A DNA stretch of 64,000 nucleotides from DATAGZ01 sp036263455 (GCA_036263455.1 DATAGZ010000001.1:62001-126000), one strand, 5' to 3'; counted from the stretch's first letter, positions 7,131-17,512 are shown. Program-made: numbers and translations. The notes: generated by a model from the letters alone, not told the origin.

Positions 7131-9940
7131 GCGGCGTCAGCACGATTCCCTTTGGGGTGCCTTTCGCCGCCATGCTCGCACGCGGCCTGTGGCAAACCGC
7201 CGAGCAGCGCCCTGAAAGTCTCGCACGGCAGACGTTGTTTCTTCCCAACCGCCGCGCGGAGCGCGCTATCCGCGATGCCTTTCTTCATATCGGTCCAGGC
7301 GCGCTGTTGCTTCCGCGCATGCGTGCCTTGGGCGATGTCGAAGAAGACATCCTGGCCCGGGATATGGAGATCGCGCTCGGCTCAGCCGTCGACCCCGTCG
7401 AACGCGAACTGCTTCTGGCGCGGCTCATCCAGGCCCAGGACCGGGAGCTGGGGACGATCCAGGCGCTCAGTCTAGCGCGCGAACTGGCGGGGTTCCTCGA
7501 TGAAATGCAGCTAGCCGGCGCAGACCCAGCTTCACTCCAAACTCTGGCGCTCGACCGCTTCGCCCAGCACTGGCAAAAAATCGTCGTCTTCCTTCGCATC
7601 GTCACGGATCACTGGCCGCGCATCAAGGAAGAGGGCAAACGGCTGGATGCGGTCGAGCGGCGCACCCTCTTTCTCGACCTCCTGCGCGCGCAATTCACGC
7701 ATCATCCACCGACCACGCCGGTCATCGCGGCGGGATCGACCGGATCGGTGCCGGCGAGCGCCCGGCTGCTCGCCACCATTGCCACGCTGGCCCAAGGCCA
7801 CGTCATCCTGCCGGGTTTCGACCGCACGATGAGTGCGAGGGATGAGGAGGAAATACGCGCCTCCCCCAGCCATCCGCAAGCGGGCATGCTCGCTCTCCTC
7901 GACAGCATGGATCTGCGTCCGCGCGATGTCGGGCTGTGGCGCGGCTGCGCGCCTGACGACGAAGCCCATCCCCGGGCGCCCTTCGTGCGGCTGGCGCTTC
8001 TGCCCGCCGGCCAGACCGATTGCTGGCAGGGACAAAAATTACCGACTGCAGTGACGGAGGGCCTCTTCCGCATCGATTGCGCGCACGAGCAGGAAGAGGC
8101 GCATGTCATCGCCCTCATCCTGCGTCACAAGATTTCGCAGAGCGGGATACGCGCGGCGCTCATCACCCACGACCGCAAGCTGGCGCGCCGCGTCGCCAGC
8201 GAGCTCCGCCAATGGAATATCCGAGTCGATGACTCGGCGGGAACGCCGCTTCCGCAAACGCCGCCGGGGGCATTTCTCCTTTTGCTTGCCGAGGCCGTCG
8301 GCGAGAATTTCGCGCCGATCCCCCTGTTGGCCCTTTTGAAACATCCTTTTTTTCGGCTCGGCCGCGATGCCGGTGCAGTGCGCATGCTCGTAAGGCGCCT
8401 CGAGATTTACGCGCTGCGCGGCCCACGTCCGCGGGACTGGGACGCGGTTGCGACGATGTTGCCGAGCGAGGATGAAAAGCTTGCTATTTTCTGGCGCGAA
8501 CTTACCGAGACGCTTCGAATCTTCGATGCTACCCGCCCCGACATGGTCCCGGCCTTTATCGCGCTGGCGGAGCGCCTGTCGCATCCTGACTTGCTCTGGC
8601 AGGGCGATGACGGCATGGCCGCCGCGCAGTTTTTTGACGACCTCGCTTCAGAGGATATCGGCCAGATGCATGTGATTGCCGAGGAGCTGGCGCCCTTCCT
8701 GCGCCATTTCATGAGCCAAGCATCCGTCCGGCCCCAGCACGGCATTCACCCCCGCCTTGCCATTTGGGGACCGCTCGAGGCCCGCCTCCAGCAGATCGAT
8801 TGCGCTGTTTTGGGCGGTCTCAACGACGGCAATTGGCCTAGCGAGCCTGCAATCGATCCCTGGCTCAGCCCGGAGATGCGCGCTGCGCTCGGCTTGCCCT
8901 CGCGTGAACGGCGCATCGGCCAGGCGGCCCATGATTTCCAGCAGGCGCTCGGTTGGCCGGAAGTCTACTTGACGCGCGCGAGGCGCGAGACGGGAAGCCC
9001 GACCGAACCTTCGCGCTTTCTGCTGAGGCTGGATGCGTTGGCGCGGTGTGCCGGCGTGACTATTGCTCGCGCCGATCAATATCTTTCCTGGGCGCGCCAG
9101 CGCGAAAAACCAGAGAGATATGTAAAAGAGAAAAGGCCCCGACCGGTACCTGGACGGGCCCTGTGCCCCGCCGAGGTGTCGGTGACGCAGATCGAGACAT
9201 GGCTGAGAAATCCCTACGCCCTTTACGCGAAGGCGATTCTCGACCTTCGACCCCTGCCCCCGCTCGACCAAGAAGCCAGCCATGCCGAACTGGGAACTAT
9301 GGTGCATGAGTGGCTCGACAAGGCGGTGGCCGCGCGCGGGCCGGACGGCCGCCTGCAGAGGGAGAGCGTACGGGCAGCCGGGCTAAATCTACTGAAAGAA
9401 CGCGTAGCGAGCGAGGAGCTGCGCCTGCTCTGGGCGCGGCGCATCGACCGAATCGCCGGCTGGTTCTGCGCGAACTGGAACGCCCTGCTGCCGAGCATCT
9501 CCGACGTGCTGACCGAGCAGCGCGGTGAATGCCAGTTCGGCACTTTCCACCTCAGGGGGCGCGCCGACCGTATCGATTACACCCAGGATGGAACCGTAAC
9601 GATCGTGGATTACAAGACCGGACAGATTCCCGCGCGCTATAATGAAGGCGCCGCGCCGCAACTTCCCCTGGAGGGTCTCCTCTTCAAGAGAGGCGGTTTT
9701 CCTGGGCTGGACGGCAGCCGACCCGTGGCGCTTTCCTACTGGCATGTCAGCGGGCGCAAGGATATCGGCACGATTCTTTTCTATGACGATCCCACCGCCA
9801 TGATTACCCAGGCCGAAGCCGGGCTTGCCGCGCTCTTCGCCCATTACGCCAGCGACACGGCTGAATATTGGGCCAGCGACGACGACCGCAGCGATTACGC
9901 TCACCTCGCCCGGGTGGGCGAATGGAGCCTCGGCGAATGA
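7127..9940 (+). CDS. addB: Double-strand break repair protein AddB
   Basis: 937-residue subunit of the AddAB helicase-nuclease that resects double-strand breaks for RecA. The start at the ATG at 7127 overlaps the murU stop. FLPNRRAERAIRDAF near the N-terminus is the inactivated-helicase start typical of alphaproteobacterial AddB. The C-terminal third holds the RecB-like PD-(D/E)XK nuclease, with GRADRID and VDYKTG. The four Fe-S cysteines of the Bacillus enzyme are not obvious. It overlaps addA by 4 bp, consistent with 1:1 synthesis. Confidence 0.93.
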   Translation: MSGVSTIPFGVPFAAMLARGLWQTAEQRPESLARQTLFLPNRRAERAIRDAFLHIGPGALLLPRMRALGDVEEDILARDMEIALGSAVDPVERELLLARLIQAQDRELGTIQALSLARELAGFLDEMQLAGADPASLQTLALDRFAQHWQKIVVFLRIVTDHWPRIKEEGKRLDAVERRTLFLDLLRAQFTHHPPTTPVIAAGSTGSVPASARLLATIATLAQGHVILPGFDRTMSARDEEEIRASPSHPQAGMLALLDSMDLRPRDVGLWRGCAPDDEAHPRAPFVRLALLPAGQTDCWQGQKLPTAVTEGLFRIDCAHEQEEAHVIALILRHKISQSGIRAALITHDRKLARRVASELRQWNIRVDDSAGTPLPQTPPGAFLLLLAEAVGENFAPIPLLALLKHPFFRLGRDAGAVRMLVRRLEIYALRGPRPRDWDAVATMLPSEDEKLAIFWRELTETLRIFDATRPDMVPAFIALAERLSHPDLLWQGDDGMAAAQFFDDLASEDIGQMHVIAEELAPFLRHFMSQASVRPQHGIHPRLAIWGPLEARLQQIDCAVLGGLNDGNWPSEPAIDPWLSPEMRAALGLPSRERRIGQAAHDFQQALGWPEVYLTRARRETGSPTEPSRFLLRLDALARCAGVTIARADQYLSWARQREKPERYVKEKRPRPVPGRALCPAEVSVTQIETWLRNPYALYAKAILDLRPLPPLDQEASHAELGTMVHEWLDKAVAARGPDGRLQRESVRAAGLNLLKERVASEELRLLWARRIDRIAGWFCANWNALLPSISDVLTEQRGECQFGTFHLRGRADRIDYTQDGTVTIVDYKTGQIPARYNEGAAPQLPLEGLLFKRGGFPGLDGSRPVALSYWHVSGRKDIGTILFYDDPTAMITQAEAGLAALFAHYASDTAEYWASDDDRSDYAHLARVGEWSLGE

Positions 9941-12900
9941 CAAACGCGCCAGCCGGGGCGCAGCCGGCGCCGGAACAGCGCGCCGCCTCCGATCCTTCGA
10001 TCTCGGCATGGGTGCGCGCGTCCGCGGGTTCGGGCAAGACCAGTGTGCTGCGCGACCGTGTCCTGCGCCTGCTGCTGGCAGGTGTCGATCCTGCCAATAT
10101 TCTCTGCTTGACCTTCACCAAGACCGCCGCCGCGGAAATGGCGCAGCGGATTACCGACACGCTTGCCGCCTGGACCGCGATGGATGAAGGGTCGCTGCGC
10201 GCGGCGTTGAGTGCGCTCAATGGCCGGCAGAATCACGAAGCGGACCTCAAGCAGGCACCCCGTCTTTTCGCCCGGCTGCTGGAAGTGCCGGGCGGCATGA
10301 AAATCCAGACCATCCATTCTTTCTGTCAATCGCTGCTTCGGCGCTTTCCGCTCGAGGCGGGCATTCTGCCCCACGCCAACCCGATGACAGATACCGAAGC
10401 GAACGTCCTCAAGGAACGCGCTTGGCACATGCTTCTGCAGGAAATCGCCCGGGGCGGCGATGCCGCCGACGCCTTTGCCATCGCCGACAGCACCGTGGAG
10501 GGCCGCGGCATCCACCCGATCCTCGATACGATCATGGCCAAGCGCCCGAGCATGCGGGTTCTCGCGCGCCGCCAGGCCAGTCTTGCCACGATCCGCGCCG
10601 CCTATAGCCATTTGCTGGGCGTCACATCGGATAAGACTGTCGAGCAGGAAATTCTTGACGCATGTCGCGACGAAGCGCTCGCGTTCGACGATCTGCGCGC
10701 CGCCGCGCAAGCCATGGAGCAAGCCCAAAACGGCGACCAAAAAAAGGGCCGCGTCATGGCCGAATGGCTGGCGCGAAATCCCGAACGGCGGGTCGCTCTG
10801 TGGAGCACCTATTGCGGAGCCTTTCTCACTCAAGAGGGCACGATCCTGAAGAGGCTCGCTACCGAACCCACCAAGAAATTGATGGGCAATATCGAAAAGG
10901 TCCGCAAGGAAGAGGCCGAGCGGCTGTTATCGGTCCGTTCAAGGGTTAATTGCCTGCTCCAGCGCGACCAGTCCGCCGCCTTGCTGTTCCTGGCGCTGCG
11001 CCATTTCGCTTTGTACCAGGACTTGAAGCGTCGCGAGGCCAAGCTCGATTATGACGACCTCATCGAACATGCGCGTGACTTGTTGCGCCAGCCCGATATC
11101 GCGCCCTGGATTCTTTATAAGCTCGACGGACACATCCAGCATATCATGATCGACGAGGCGCAGGACACCAACGACCGCCAATGGGACATCGTCACGCAAT
11201 TGAGCGAAGAATTCTTCGCCGGCGAAACCGCGGAGACCGCCACCCGCACCATTTTCGCGGTGGGTGACGAAAAGCAGGCAATTTTCGGCTTCCAGGGATC
11301 CGATCCGGAGCATTTCCTGGCGGCCGAACAGCGATTTTCCGAGCGGGCCGGCGCGCGTTTCCGCTCGATTCTGCTCAACCGCTCTTATCGCGCGGCAAAG
11401 CCCCTGCTCGAAATCGTCGACCGCACCTTAAGCGGCGAGCCCGGTTTCGCGGGCGGGCATATCGCACATCATGCCGGACTGCCTGGGGAGGTGCATTGCT
11501 GGCCGCTCGCTGTGGGAAGTGCCGGTCAGGATGAGAAACCTTCCCCGTGGGACCCGCACTTTCACGAACGAGAAGGCGAGGACGCGGCGCGTCTGCTGGC
11601 ATTCCGCGTGGCGCAGGAAGTCGAAACGCTCATGGAGCGGGGTTTCCGGCCGGGAGACATCCTGATCCTCGTCGAGGCGCGCAATAAATTCTTGACCGCT
11701 CTGGTGCGCGCGCTCAAAAGCCGGGACATCCCGCTGGCCGGTCGCGACCGTTGGCGTTTGACCGACGACATCGCCATCCTGGATTTGCTCGCCTTCGGCA
11801 AGTTCCTGCTTCTGCCCGAAGATGATTTGAACCTTGCGGCCCTCCTCCGTTCTCCACTGTTCGGAATTACCGAGGAGGAACTGCGCCGGCTGGCGCAGGG
11901 CCGGGGCCGGCAGAGCCTCTGGCACCGGCTGGGAAAAAGCGACAGCGATTCGTGCCGGCACGCTCATGAACGCCTCAGCGGCTTTTTAGGCCGGGTGGAT
12001 TTCATGGCCCCCTATGAATTGTTTCAGGATTTATTGCGCAACCAGGACGGACGGCGTGCGCTTCTGGGAAGGCTCGGGCCGGAATGCGCGGATTCGATCG
12101 ACGAGTTCCTGGCGCGCGCCATCGAATATGAAAGCCAGGCGCCGGCGTCACTCCAAGGCTTCGTCTCGTGGCTCGAGAAGGGCGAATCCGAAATCAAGCG
12201 CGACCAGGAGAACGCCACGCCGGATGCCTTGCGCATCATGACCATTCATGGTGCCAAGGGATTGGAAGCACCAGTGGTTTTTCTGGTCGATTATGTCACC
12301 AAGGAAAAGCCGCTCGAAGAGATCTGCTGGGTATCATCCGTTCCGGCGGGGCCAACGCGGATGCAGAGCACGGAGACCGTCGCTTTTCCGCTCTGGGCAC
12401 CCAAGGAGGCCGAAGGGTGCCACGCCGCGAACGGGGCGCGCCAAGAGATGCGAGCCCGCCTGCGCCGCGAGCGCGACCGTCTTCTTTATGTCGGCATGAC
12501 CCGGGCAGCTCAGATCCTCTATCTCTGTGCATGGAGCGCCAAAAGGAGCGCGTCTTCTTCCTGGCACCATCGCTGGCAGCTGCTGTTCGGGGAGACGGAA
12601 ACAATGGAGGAGCTGGACTTCACGGGGCCGGGCTGGCTCGGCCGGGCATTCCGATACCCACGGGACACCGTCGTGAAACCCGCGCCCAGGGAAGAGAGCA
12701 CGAGGTCCGCGTCTCCCATGCCGGCCTGCTTCGACGAGCCTGCCCCCGGGGAGGCGCGGCCCACGACCCTCGCACCGTCGCAGATGATCTCCAGGCCGGG
12801 GCGATCAATATCAGGACGCGCGAACATGGCGCGGGCCGAACGGGGCATTCGGATTCACCGCCTGCTGGAATTGCTGCCCGCCGAGCCAGAGACGCTCGAG

Positions 12901-13290
12901 CGCCTGCTGGCGCGGTATCCGGCGGATCAGGCGGCGGAGATACGCGACCATTTAACGCGCGCGCTCGCCGATGACGCGCTCAAGCCTTTTTTGGGGCCGC
13001 ATTCCTTGGCGGAGGTACCGATACAGGCGCGAATCGGGGAACGAATTTTGGAAGGCCGGATCGACCGCCTGGTCATTACCGAGACCGAATTGCTTGTGCT
13101 GGATGTGAAGACCGGAACGCGGTCGCCTCACACCGCCGCGCTCGATCCCTACGTGATCCAGATGGCCTACTATCGCACGGCGCTGCGCCCCTTGGCTGAA
13201 GACCGGCCTATTCGCTGCTTCCTCTATTGGACGGAGCAAGGCCTGCTCGAGGAAATCCCGCAGGCGGCGCTCGATCGCGCTCCGGCTTGA
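9937..13290 (+). CDS. addA: Double-strand break repair helicase AddA
   Basis: 1117-residue UvrD-like helicase with C-terminal nuclease domain. Walker A is ASAGSGKT near residue 30, followed by TFTKTAAAEM (motif Ia), MIDEAQDTN (motif II), AVGDEKQAIFGF (motif III), TIHGAKGLEAPVV (motif V) and LYVGMTRA (motif VI). The C-terminus has the RecB-type nuclease signature EGRIDRL with VLDVKTG. It partners AddB; recBCD genes are not seen. The ATG at 9937 overlaps the addB stop, which decides the start. trxA follows 48 bp downstream. Confidence 0.95.
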   Translation: MTNAPAGAQPAPEQRAASDPSISAWVRASAGSGKTSVLRDRVLRLLLAGVDPANILCLTFTKTAAAEMAQRITDTLAAWTAMDEGSLRAALSALNGRQNHEADLKQAPRLFARLLEVPGGMKIQTIHSFCQSLLRRFPLEAGILPHANPMTDTEANVLKERAWHMLLQEIARGGDAADAFAIADSTVEGRGIHPILDTIMAKRPSMRVLARRQASLATIRAAYSHLLGVTSDKTVEQEILDACRDEALAFDDLRAAAQAMEQAQNGDQKKGRVMAEWLARNPERRVALWSTYCGAFLTQEGTILKRLATEPTKKLMGNIEKVRKEEAERLLSVRSRVNCLLQRDQSAALLFLALRHFALYQDLKRREAKLDYDDLIEHARDLLRQPDIAPWILYKLDGHIQHIMIDEAQDTNDRQWDIVTQLSEEFFAGETAETATRTIFAVGDEKQAIFGFQGSDPEHFLAAEQRFSERAGARFRSILLNRSYRAAKPLLEIVDRTLSGEPGFAGGHIAHHAGLPGEVHCWPLAVGSAGQDEKPSPWDPHFHEREGEDAARLLAFRVAQEVETLMERGFRPGDILILVEARNKFLTALVRALKSRDIPLAGRDRWRLTDDIAILDLLAFGKFLLLPEDDLNLAALLRSPLFGITEEELRRLAQGRGRQSLWHRLGKSDSDSCRHAHERLSGFLGRVDFMAPYELFQDLLRNQDGRRALLGRLGPECADSIDEFLARAIEYESQAPASLQGFVSWLEKGESEIKRDQENATPDALRIMTIHGAKGLEAPVVFLVDYVTKEKPLEEICWVSSVPAGPTRMQSTETVAFPLWAPKEAEGCHAANGARQEMRARLRRERDRLLYVGMTRAAQILYLCAWSAKRSASSSWHHRWQLLFGETETMEELDFTGPGWLGRAFRYPRDTVVKPAPREESTRSASPMPACFDEPAPGEARPTTLAPSQMISRPGRSISGRANMARAERGIRIHRLLELLPAEPETLERLLARYPADQAAEIRDHLTRALADDALKPFLGPHSLAEVPIQARIGERILEGRIDRLVITETELLVLDVKTGTRSPHTAALDPYVIQMAYYRTALRPLAEDRPIRCFLYWTEQGLLEEIPQAALDRAPA

Positions 13291-13338
13291 CGCCGCTTTC
13301 AGCCGTGCTTACCATTCTTTTCCAAGAGGAGAATGACC

Positions 13339-13659
<321 letters not shown>

Positions 13660-13671
13660 AATAGAGCGGAA

Positions 13672-13690
13672 GGCGGCGTCATTCGCCGCC
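13672..13690. terminator. Hairpin between convergent trxA and cydX
   Basis: GGCGGCG (13672-13678) pairs perfectly with CGCCGCC (13684-13690) around a 5-base loop. There is no clear T-run on either side, so it may slow or stop polymerase from both directions without being a classical intrinsic terminator. The cydX stop codon starts the loop. Confidence 0.45.
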
Positions 13691-13786
13691 GCCTTGCTCT
13701 CGTTGGCGCAACTCCAGCCACATCGCGTTCAGAATGGCGAAGGTGCAGGCAAATCCAACGCCGAGTACCCAGGCAAAATACCACAT
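13679..13786 (-). CDS. cydX: Cytochrome bd oxidase small subunit CydX
   Basis: 35-residue single-pass membrane protein starting MWYFAWVLGVGFACTFAILN, which matches the CydX/YbgT pattern (MWYFAW, then a hydrophobic helix and a charged tail, here LELRQREQGGGE). CydX stabilises the haem site of the CydAB quinol oxidase in the inner membrane. The ATG at 13786 lies 8 bp past the cydB stop, behind AGGAGG on the minus strand. It is small enough that automatic annotation could miss it. Confidence 0.92.
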   Translation of the reverse strand: MWYFAWVLGVGFACTFAILNAMWLELRQREQGGGE

Positions 13787-13794
13787 CGCCCCTC

Positions 13795-14928
13795 CTAGTA
13801 AGGCAAGTCCCGCGCGCCCTCAATATGCCGCGTGTCGATCTGGCCGCGCAGAACGCGATAGATCCATGCCGTATAGAGGAGCACGACGGGCAGAAAGAGG
13901 ATCACCGCAATCAGCATGGTGAACAGCGTCCCCTGGCTGGAAGAAGAATCCCATACCGTCAGGCTCGCATTGGGATTGCGGGACGAGGGCAAGAGGAAAG
14001 GGAAAAGGGCTCGGCCCACCGATCCGATCAGGCCGAGTGGGACCAGGGCCGATCCGAATAGCGCCACGACCGGATAGCGCGCCGCGACCGCCGCGATGAT
14101 CGCTCCGAGGAAGCCCAGCGCGGGCAGGATATTCCACACCGGCTCGTTGATGAAAATAGCGAGCCATTCGCCCGGAGCACGCACGACGGTCTTCAGCATC
14201 GGGTTGGAGGGGCCATCGCCGACCACCGCACTGGTGATGCGATAGCCGTCGAGCTGAGCCAGCCACATGCCAGCCAGGATATAAGAGAGAATGAGCAGAC
14301 AGGAAAGCAGCGGCAATAGGCGGCGCGCGCGCTGCGCCACGGCGCCCGTGCTCTTGTAGTTCAGCCAGGCCGCGCCGTGGAGCGTGACCATGATCAGGCT
14401 GACAAGTCCGGTGAAGAGGCCAAAGGGATTGAGCAGCGAGAAAAAGCCGATATGCGGCTCGAAGCGCAGCTCTTCATTGAAAGTGAAGTTCACCCCTTGG
14501 AAAAGATTGCCGAAGGCCACCCCAAAAATGACGGTGGGGGCGAGGCCGCCCAGGCACAACGACCAGTCCCAGAACTGGCGCCACAACGGTGCCTCGATCT
14601 TGCTGCGGAATTTGAAGGCGACGGGCCGGATAATCAAGCCGCCCAAGGCGAGCAGCATGGCGATATAGAAGCCTGAAAAGGCGGCGGCATAGAGAAACGG
14701 CCAAGCGGCGAAAGAAGCGCCGGCCCCGAGCAGCAGCCACACCTGATTGCCCTCCCAGACCGGCCCAATCGAATTGATGACAATGCGCCGCTCCAGATCG
14801 CTGCGACCAATGAAGGGAAGGAGAATTGCCGCACCGAGATCGAAACCATCGGTCATAACGAATCCGATGAGCAGAATGCCCAGAAGCGCCCACCAGACGA
14901 GGCGCAGGGTTTCATAATCAATAAGCAT
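13795..14928 (-). CDS. cydB: Cytochrome bd ubiquinol oxidase subunit II
   Basis: 377-residue polytopic membrane protein. The N-terminus LRLVWWALLGILLIGF and MTDGFDLGAAILLPF are hallmark CydB sequence, and the strong alternation of hydrophobic helices fits its roughly nine transmembrane segments. With CydA it forms the high-affinity oxygen-reducing quinol oxidase used at low oxygen. The start overlaps the end of cydA by 11 bp; cydX follows directly. Whether it is of the cyanide-insensitive (CIO) subtype cannot be settled by eye. Confidence 0.96.
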   Translation of the reverse strand: MLIDYETLRLVWWALLGILLIGFVMTDGFDLGAAILLPFIGRSDLERRIVINSIGPVWEGNQVWLLLGAGASFAAWPFLYAAAFSGFYIAMLLALGGLIIRPVAFKFRSKIEAPLWRQFWDWSLCLGGLAPTVIFGVAFGNLFQGVNFTFNEELRFEPHIGFFSLLNPFGLFTGLVSLIMVTLHGAAWLNYKSTGAVAQRARRLLPLLSCLLILSYILAGMWLAQLDGYRITSAVVGDGPSNPMLKTVVRAPGEWLAIFINEPVWNILPALGFLGAIIAAVAARYPVVALFGSALVPLGLIGSVGRALFPFLLPSSRNPNASLTVWDSSSSQGTLFTMLIAVILFLPVVLLYTAWIYRVLRGQIDTRHIEGARDLPY

Positions 14929-16447
14929 GTTCTGTCTCGGGCTGCGGGCCTTTGCGGATGAGCCGCACCATCAGATAAAGGTCGGTCACGAGCAGGGCCG
15001 AATAAAATAGGACGAAGCCTGCGAGGCTGAGCCCGACTTGGCCCGTGGAGAGCGCCGAAGCGGCCAGGCGCGTCGGCAACAAGCCCTCGATCGCCCAAGG
15101 CTGGCGGCCATATTCCGCAATCACCCAGCCGAGTTCGATCGCGACCCAGGGAAGCGGGAGGGCAAGCAAAGAGAACCAGAGGAAAAGCCGGTGGTTGCCG
15201 AGCGTGCCGCGCGCTGCGAAGTAAAAGGCGCTGAGATAGAGTGCGAGCAGAAGGACGCTGATCCCGACCATGGCCCGAAACGACCAGAACAGGCTCGGCA
15301 CATCCGGAATGGTCAAGCGCGCCGCCGCGTTGATATCCGCATCCGTGGCATTCTCGATATCCTCGCGGAAATGCCGGAGCAGGAGGGCGTAGCCGAGATC
15401 CCTGCTGTGGGCCGCGATCGTGACGATCTGGCTGCTGTCGCCCGCCCGCCAGAGCTGGATAGCGCGCTGGCCGATGAGGCCGGAGCGGATGCGCCGCTCG
15501 GCGCGGGCCACCAGGTCGTCGATACCGGCGACCTGCTCATCAAAGGAACGCGTGGCGATGAGACCGAGCAGCCACGGAACGCGGATCGCCGCCCGCGTGG
15601 TCTGGCTGGCGATATCGGGAAAGCCCACCACGGTGAAGGAGGCCGGCGCGGGTTCGGTATGCCACATCGCTTCGATGGCAGCGATTTTCATCTGCTGATG
15701 ATCGGTAAGCTCGTAGCCGCTCTGATCGCCGAGCACGATCACCGACAGGATCGAGGCCAGACCGAAACTCGCGGCCACCGCCATCGAGCGGCGTGCGATG
15801 TCCTGGTGGCGTCGGCGAAGCAGATAGTACGCGCTGATCGCCATGACGAAGCCCGCCCCGGTCACATAGGCCGCGCTCACGGTATGGACGAACTTCGCCT
15901 GGGCCACCGGATTGAGGATGATGTCCGCGAAATTTGCCGTTTCCATGCGCATGGTCTGGACGTTGAAACGCGCGCCGGTGGGGTTTTGCATCCAGGCATT
16001 GGCGATGAGGATCCAGAGCGCGGAAAGATTGGCTCCCAATGCCAGGAGCCAGGTAGCCGTAAGATGGCCGAGCTTGCTGAGCCTGTTCCATCCGAAGAAA
16101 AACAGGCCCGCGAAGCTCGATTCAAGAAAAAAGGCGATGATCCCTTCGAGCGCCAACGGCGCGCCGAAAATATCGCCGGTATAGTGGGAGAAGTAGGCCC
16201 AGTTCGTGCCGAACTGGAACTCCATGGTGACGCCCGTCGCGACACCCATCGCGAGATTGATGCCGAACAGCACGCCCCAGAATTTGGTAATTTTGCGCCA
16301 GATTTCCCGCCCGGTCATGACATAGACGCTTTCCATGATACCCAGCAACATGGAAAGCCCAATGCTGAGCGGGACGAATAAGAAATGATAAAGCGCGGTT
16401 ACCGCAAATTGCAGCCGCGACAGATCAACACTATCCAAGGAGGCCAC
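14918..16447 (-). CDS. cydA: Cytochrome bd ubiquinol oxidase subunit I
   Basis: 509-residue inner-membrane subunit carrying haems b558, b595 and d. TALYHFLFVPLSIG holds the conserved haem-ligand His near residue 20, and YGRQPWAIEGLLPT is the CydA GRQPW motif. The start is a GTG at 16447 with GGAG about 10 bp upstream, overlapping the end of cydP by 17 bp. At this length it lacks the longer E. coli-type Q-loop insertion, suggesting the short-loop class; that is an estimate from length. Confidence 0.96.
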   Translation of the reverse strand: MASLDSVDLSRLQFAVTALYHFLFVPLSIGLSMLLGIMESVYVMTGREIWRKITKFWGVLFGINLAMGVATGVTMEFQFGTNWAYFSHYTGDIFGAPLALEGIIAFFLESSFAGLFFFGWNRLSKLGHLTATWLLALGANLSALWILIANAWMQNPTGARFNVQTMRMETANFADIILNPVAQAKFVHTVSAAYVTGAGFVMAISAYYLLRRRHQDIARRSMAVAASFGLASILSVIVLGDQSGYELTDHQQMKIAAIEAMWHTEPAPASFTVVGFPDIASQTTRAAIRVPWLLGLIATRSFDEQVAGIDDLVARAERRIRSGLIGQRAIQLWRAGDSSQIVTIAAHSRDLGYALLLRHFREDIENATDADINAAARLTIPDVPSLFWSFRAMVGISVLLLALYLSAFYFAARGTLGNHRLFLWFSLLALPLPWVAIELGWVIAEYGRQPWAIEGLLPTRLAASALSTGQVGLSLAGFVLFYSALLVTDLYLMVRLIRKGPQPETEHAY

Positions 16448-16592
16448 CGAAGAGATGCTCCATCATGCGTTGAGGCCCGACCGCAACCGGTCGGGAGAAA
16501 AAAGCGATATAGAGAAGCCACAGCACGACCAGCTTGGCGCCGATCACGGCCAGAAGCGAATAAAGGAGGCGCCTGTTTTCAAGGATGGTCAC
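16431..16592 (-). CDS. cydP: Putative cytochrome bd oxidase small subunit CydP
   Basis: 53-residue single-helix membrane protein immediately upstream of and overlapping cydA. After a short polar start (MTILENRR) comes one hydrophobic helix ending LVVLWLLYIAFFSRPVAV, the pattern of the CydP family found before cydA in many proteobacteria. The GTG at 16592 is preferred because GAGGT lies 7 bp ahead; an in-frame ATG upstream would swallow the AAGGAGG site. It is probably an accessory subunit of the oxidase. Confidence 0.75.
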   Translation of the reverse strand: MTILENRRLLYSLLAVIGAKLVVLWLLYIAFFSRPVAVGPQRMMEHLFGGLLG

Positions 16593-16654
16593 GACAAGTA
16601 CCTCACCCTCCTTGCAAACCATATCGCTTTTTGCCGAACGATACAACTATTCCC

Positions 16655-17512
16655 TCACGCGGCTTTCAGCCCGGCGAGGACAAAACGACGCACCTCTTCA
16701 TCAATTGCGGGCTCGCAGCCGAACCATGCGGCAAAGCCGATTTTCGCCTGGTGCAGCAGCATTCCCAAACCGTCGATGGTGGGGTTGCCCCGGGCGCGGG
16801 CTTCGCGGAGAAGCGCGGTCTCCAGCGGGACATAAACGATATCGTAAACCACGGCTTCCCAAGGAAGGCGCGCGAGGTCGAGGTGAAGCGGCGCCTGGCC
16901 CGCCTGACCGAGCATCGTCGTATTCACCAGAAGCCGGACATCCGCTAGCGCCTCGTGGCGTTTTTCCCACGGAACACACGTGATCGGCCCGCCCAGATCC
17001 TGCGCGAGCTTCTTGGCCCGCCATGCATTGCGGTTGGCGAGTCGGAGTTCCGGCACGCCCACATCGTCCAGCAGGGACGCGGCGATGGCACGCGCCGCTC
17101 CCCCGGCACCGATAAGAATCGCCGGGCCGGCGCGGCCATCCCAGTCAGGATGATGGTCGCGCAGATGATCCAGGAATCCGATACCATCGGTGTTGTCGCC
17201 CAGCGATTTTCCGTGGCCGTCGAGCGTCACCGTATTGACGGCACCTGCGCGGCGCGCCCTTTCGGTCAGAACATCCACCGCCTGCATCGTGGCAACCTTA
17301 TGCGGCAGCGTCACGTTGCAGCCCTGGAGGCCGAGCGCCTGCAGCGCGGCAATCGCTTGGGTTATCCGCTCCGGACGCACGGCCATGGGCAGGTAGAGAC
17401 CATCGATCCCATATCGATCGAGCCAAAAACTGTGCAGGCGCGGCGACAAGGAATGCGCTATCGGCCAGCCGATCACCCCGGCGATGCGGGTCGAGGCGGA
17501 GGGAATATACAT
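16655..17512 (-). CDS. aroE: Shikimate dehydrogenase
   Basis: 285-residue NADP-dependent enzyme reducing 3-dehydroshikimate in the chorismate pathway. The N-terminal substrate domain has GWPIAHSLSPRLH and NVTLPHK with the catalytic Lys; the Rossmann half has LIGAGGAARAIAASL. The C-terminal GLGMLLHQAKIGF is also conserved. The ATG at 17512 overlaps the stop of the TlpA-like gene (ATGA), which fixes the start. It lies upstream of the bd-oxidase operon on the same strand, separated by 62 bp. Confidence 0.95.
   Translation of the reverse strand: MYIPSASTRIAGVIGWPIAHSLSPRLHSFWLDRYGIDGLYLPMAVRPERITQAIAALQALGLQGCNVTLPHKVATMQAVDVLTERARRAGAVNTVTLDGHGKSLGDNTDGIGFLDHLRDHHPDWDGRAGPAILIGAGGAARAIAASLLDDVGVPELRLANRNAWRAKKLAQDLGGPITCVPWEKRHEALADVRLLVNTTMLGQAGQAPLHLDLARLPWEAVVYDIVYVPLETALLREARARGNPTIDGLGMLLHQAKIGFAAWFGCEPAIDEEVRRFVLAGLKAA

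Noticed and set aside
15038..16381. Long plus-strand frame of 447 codons
   Set aside because: Antisense to cydA, strongly charged and repetitive as G+C-rich shadow frames are; no domain.
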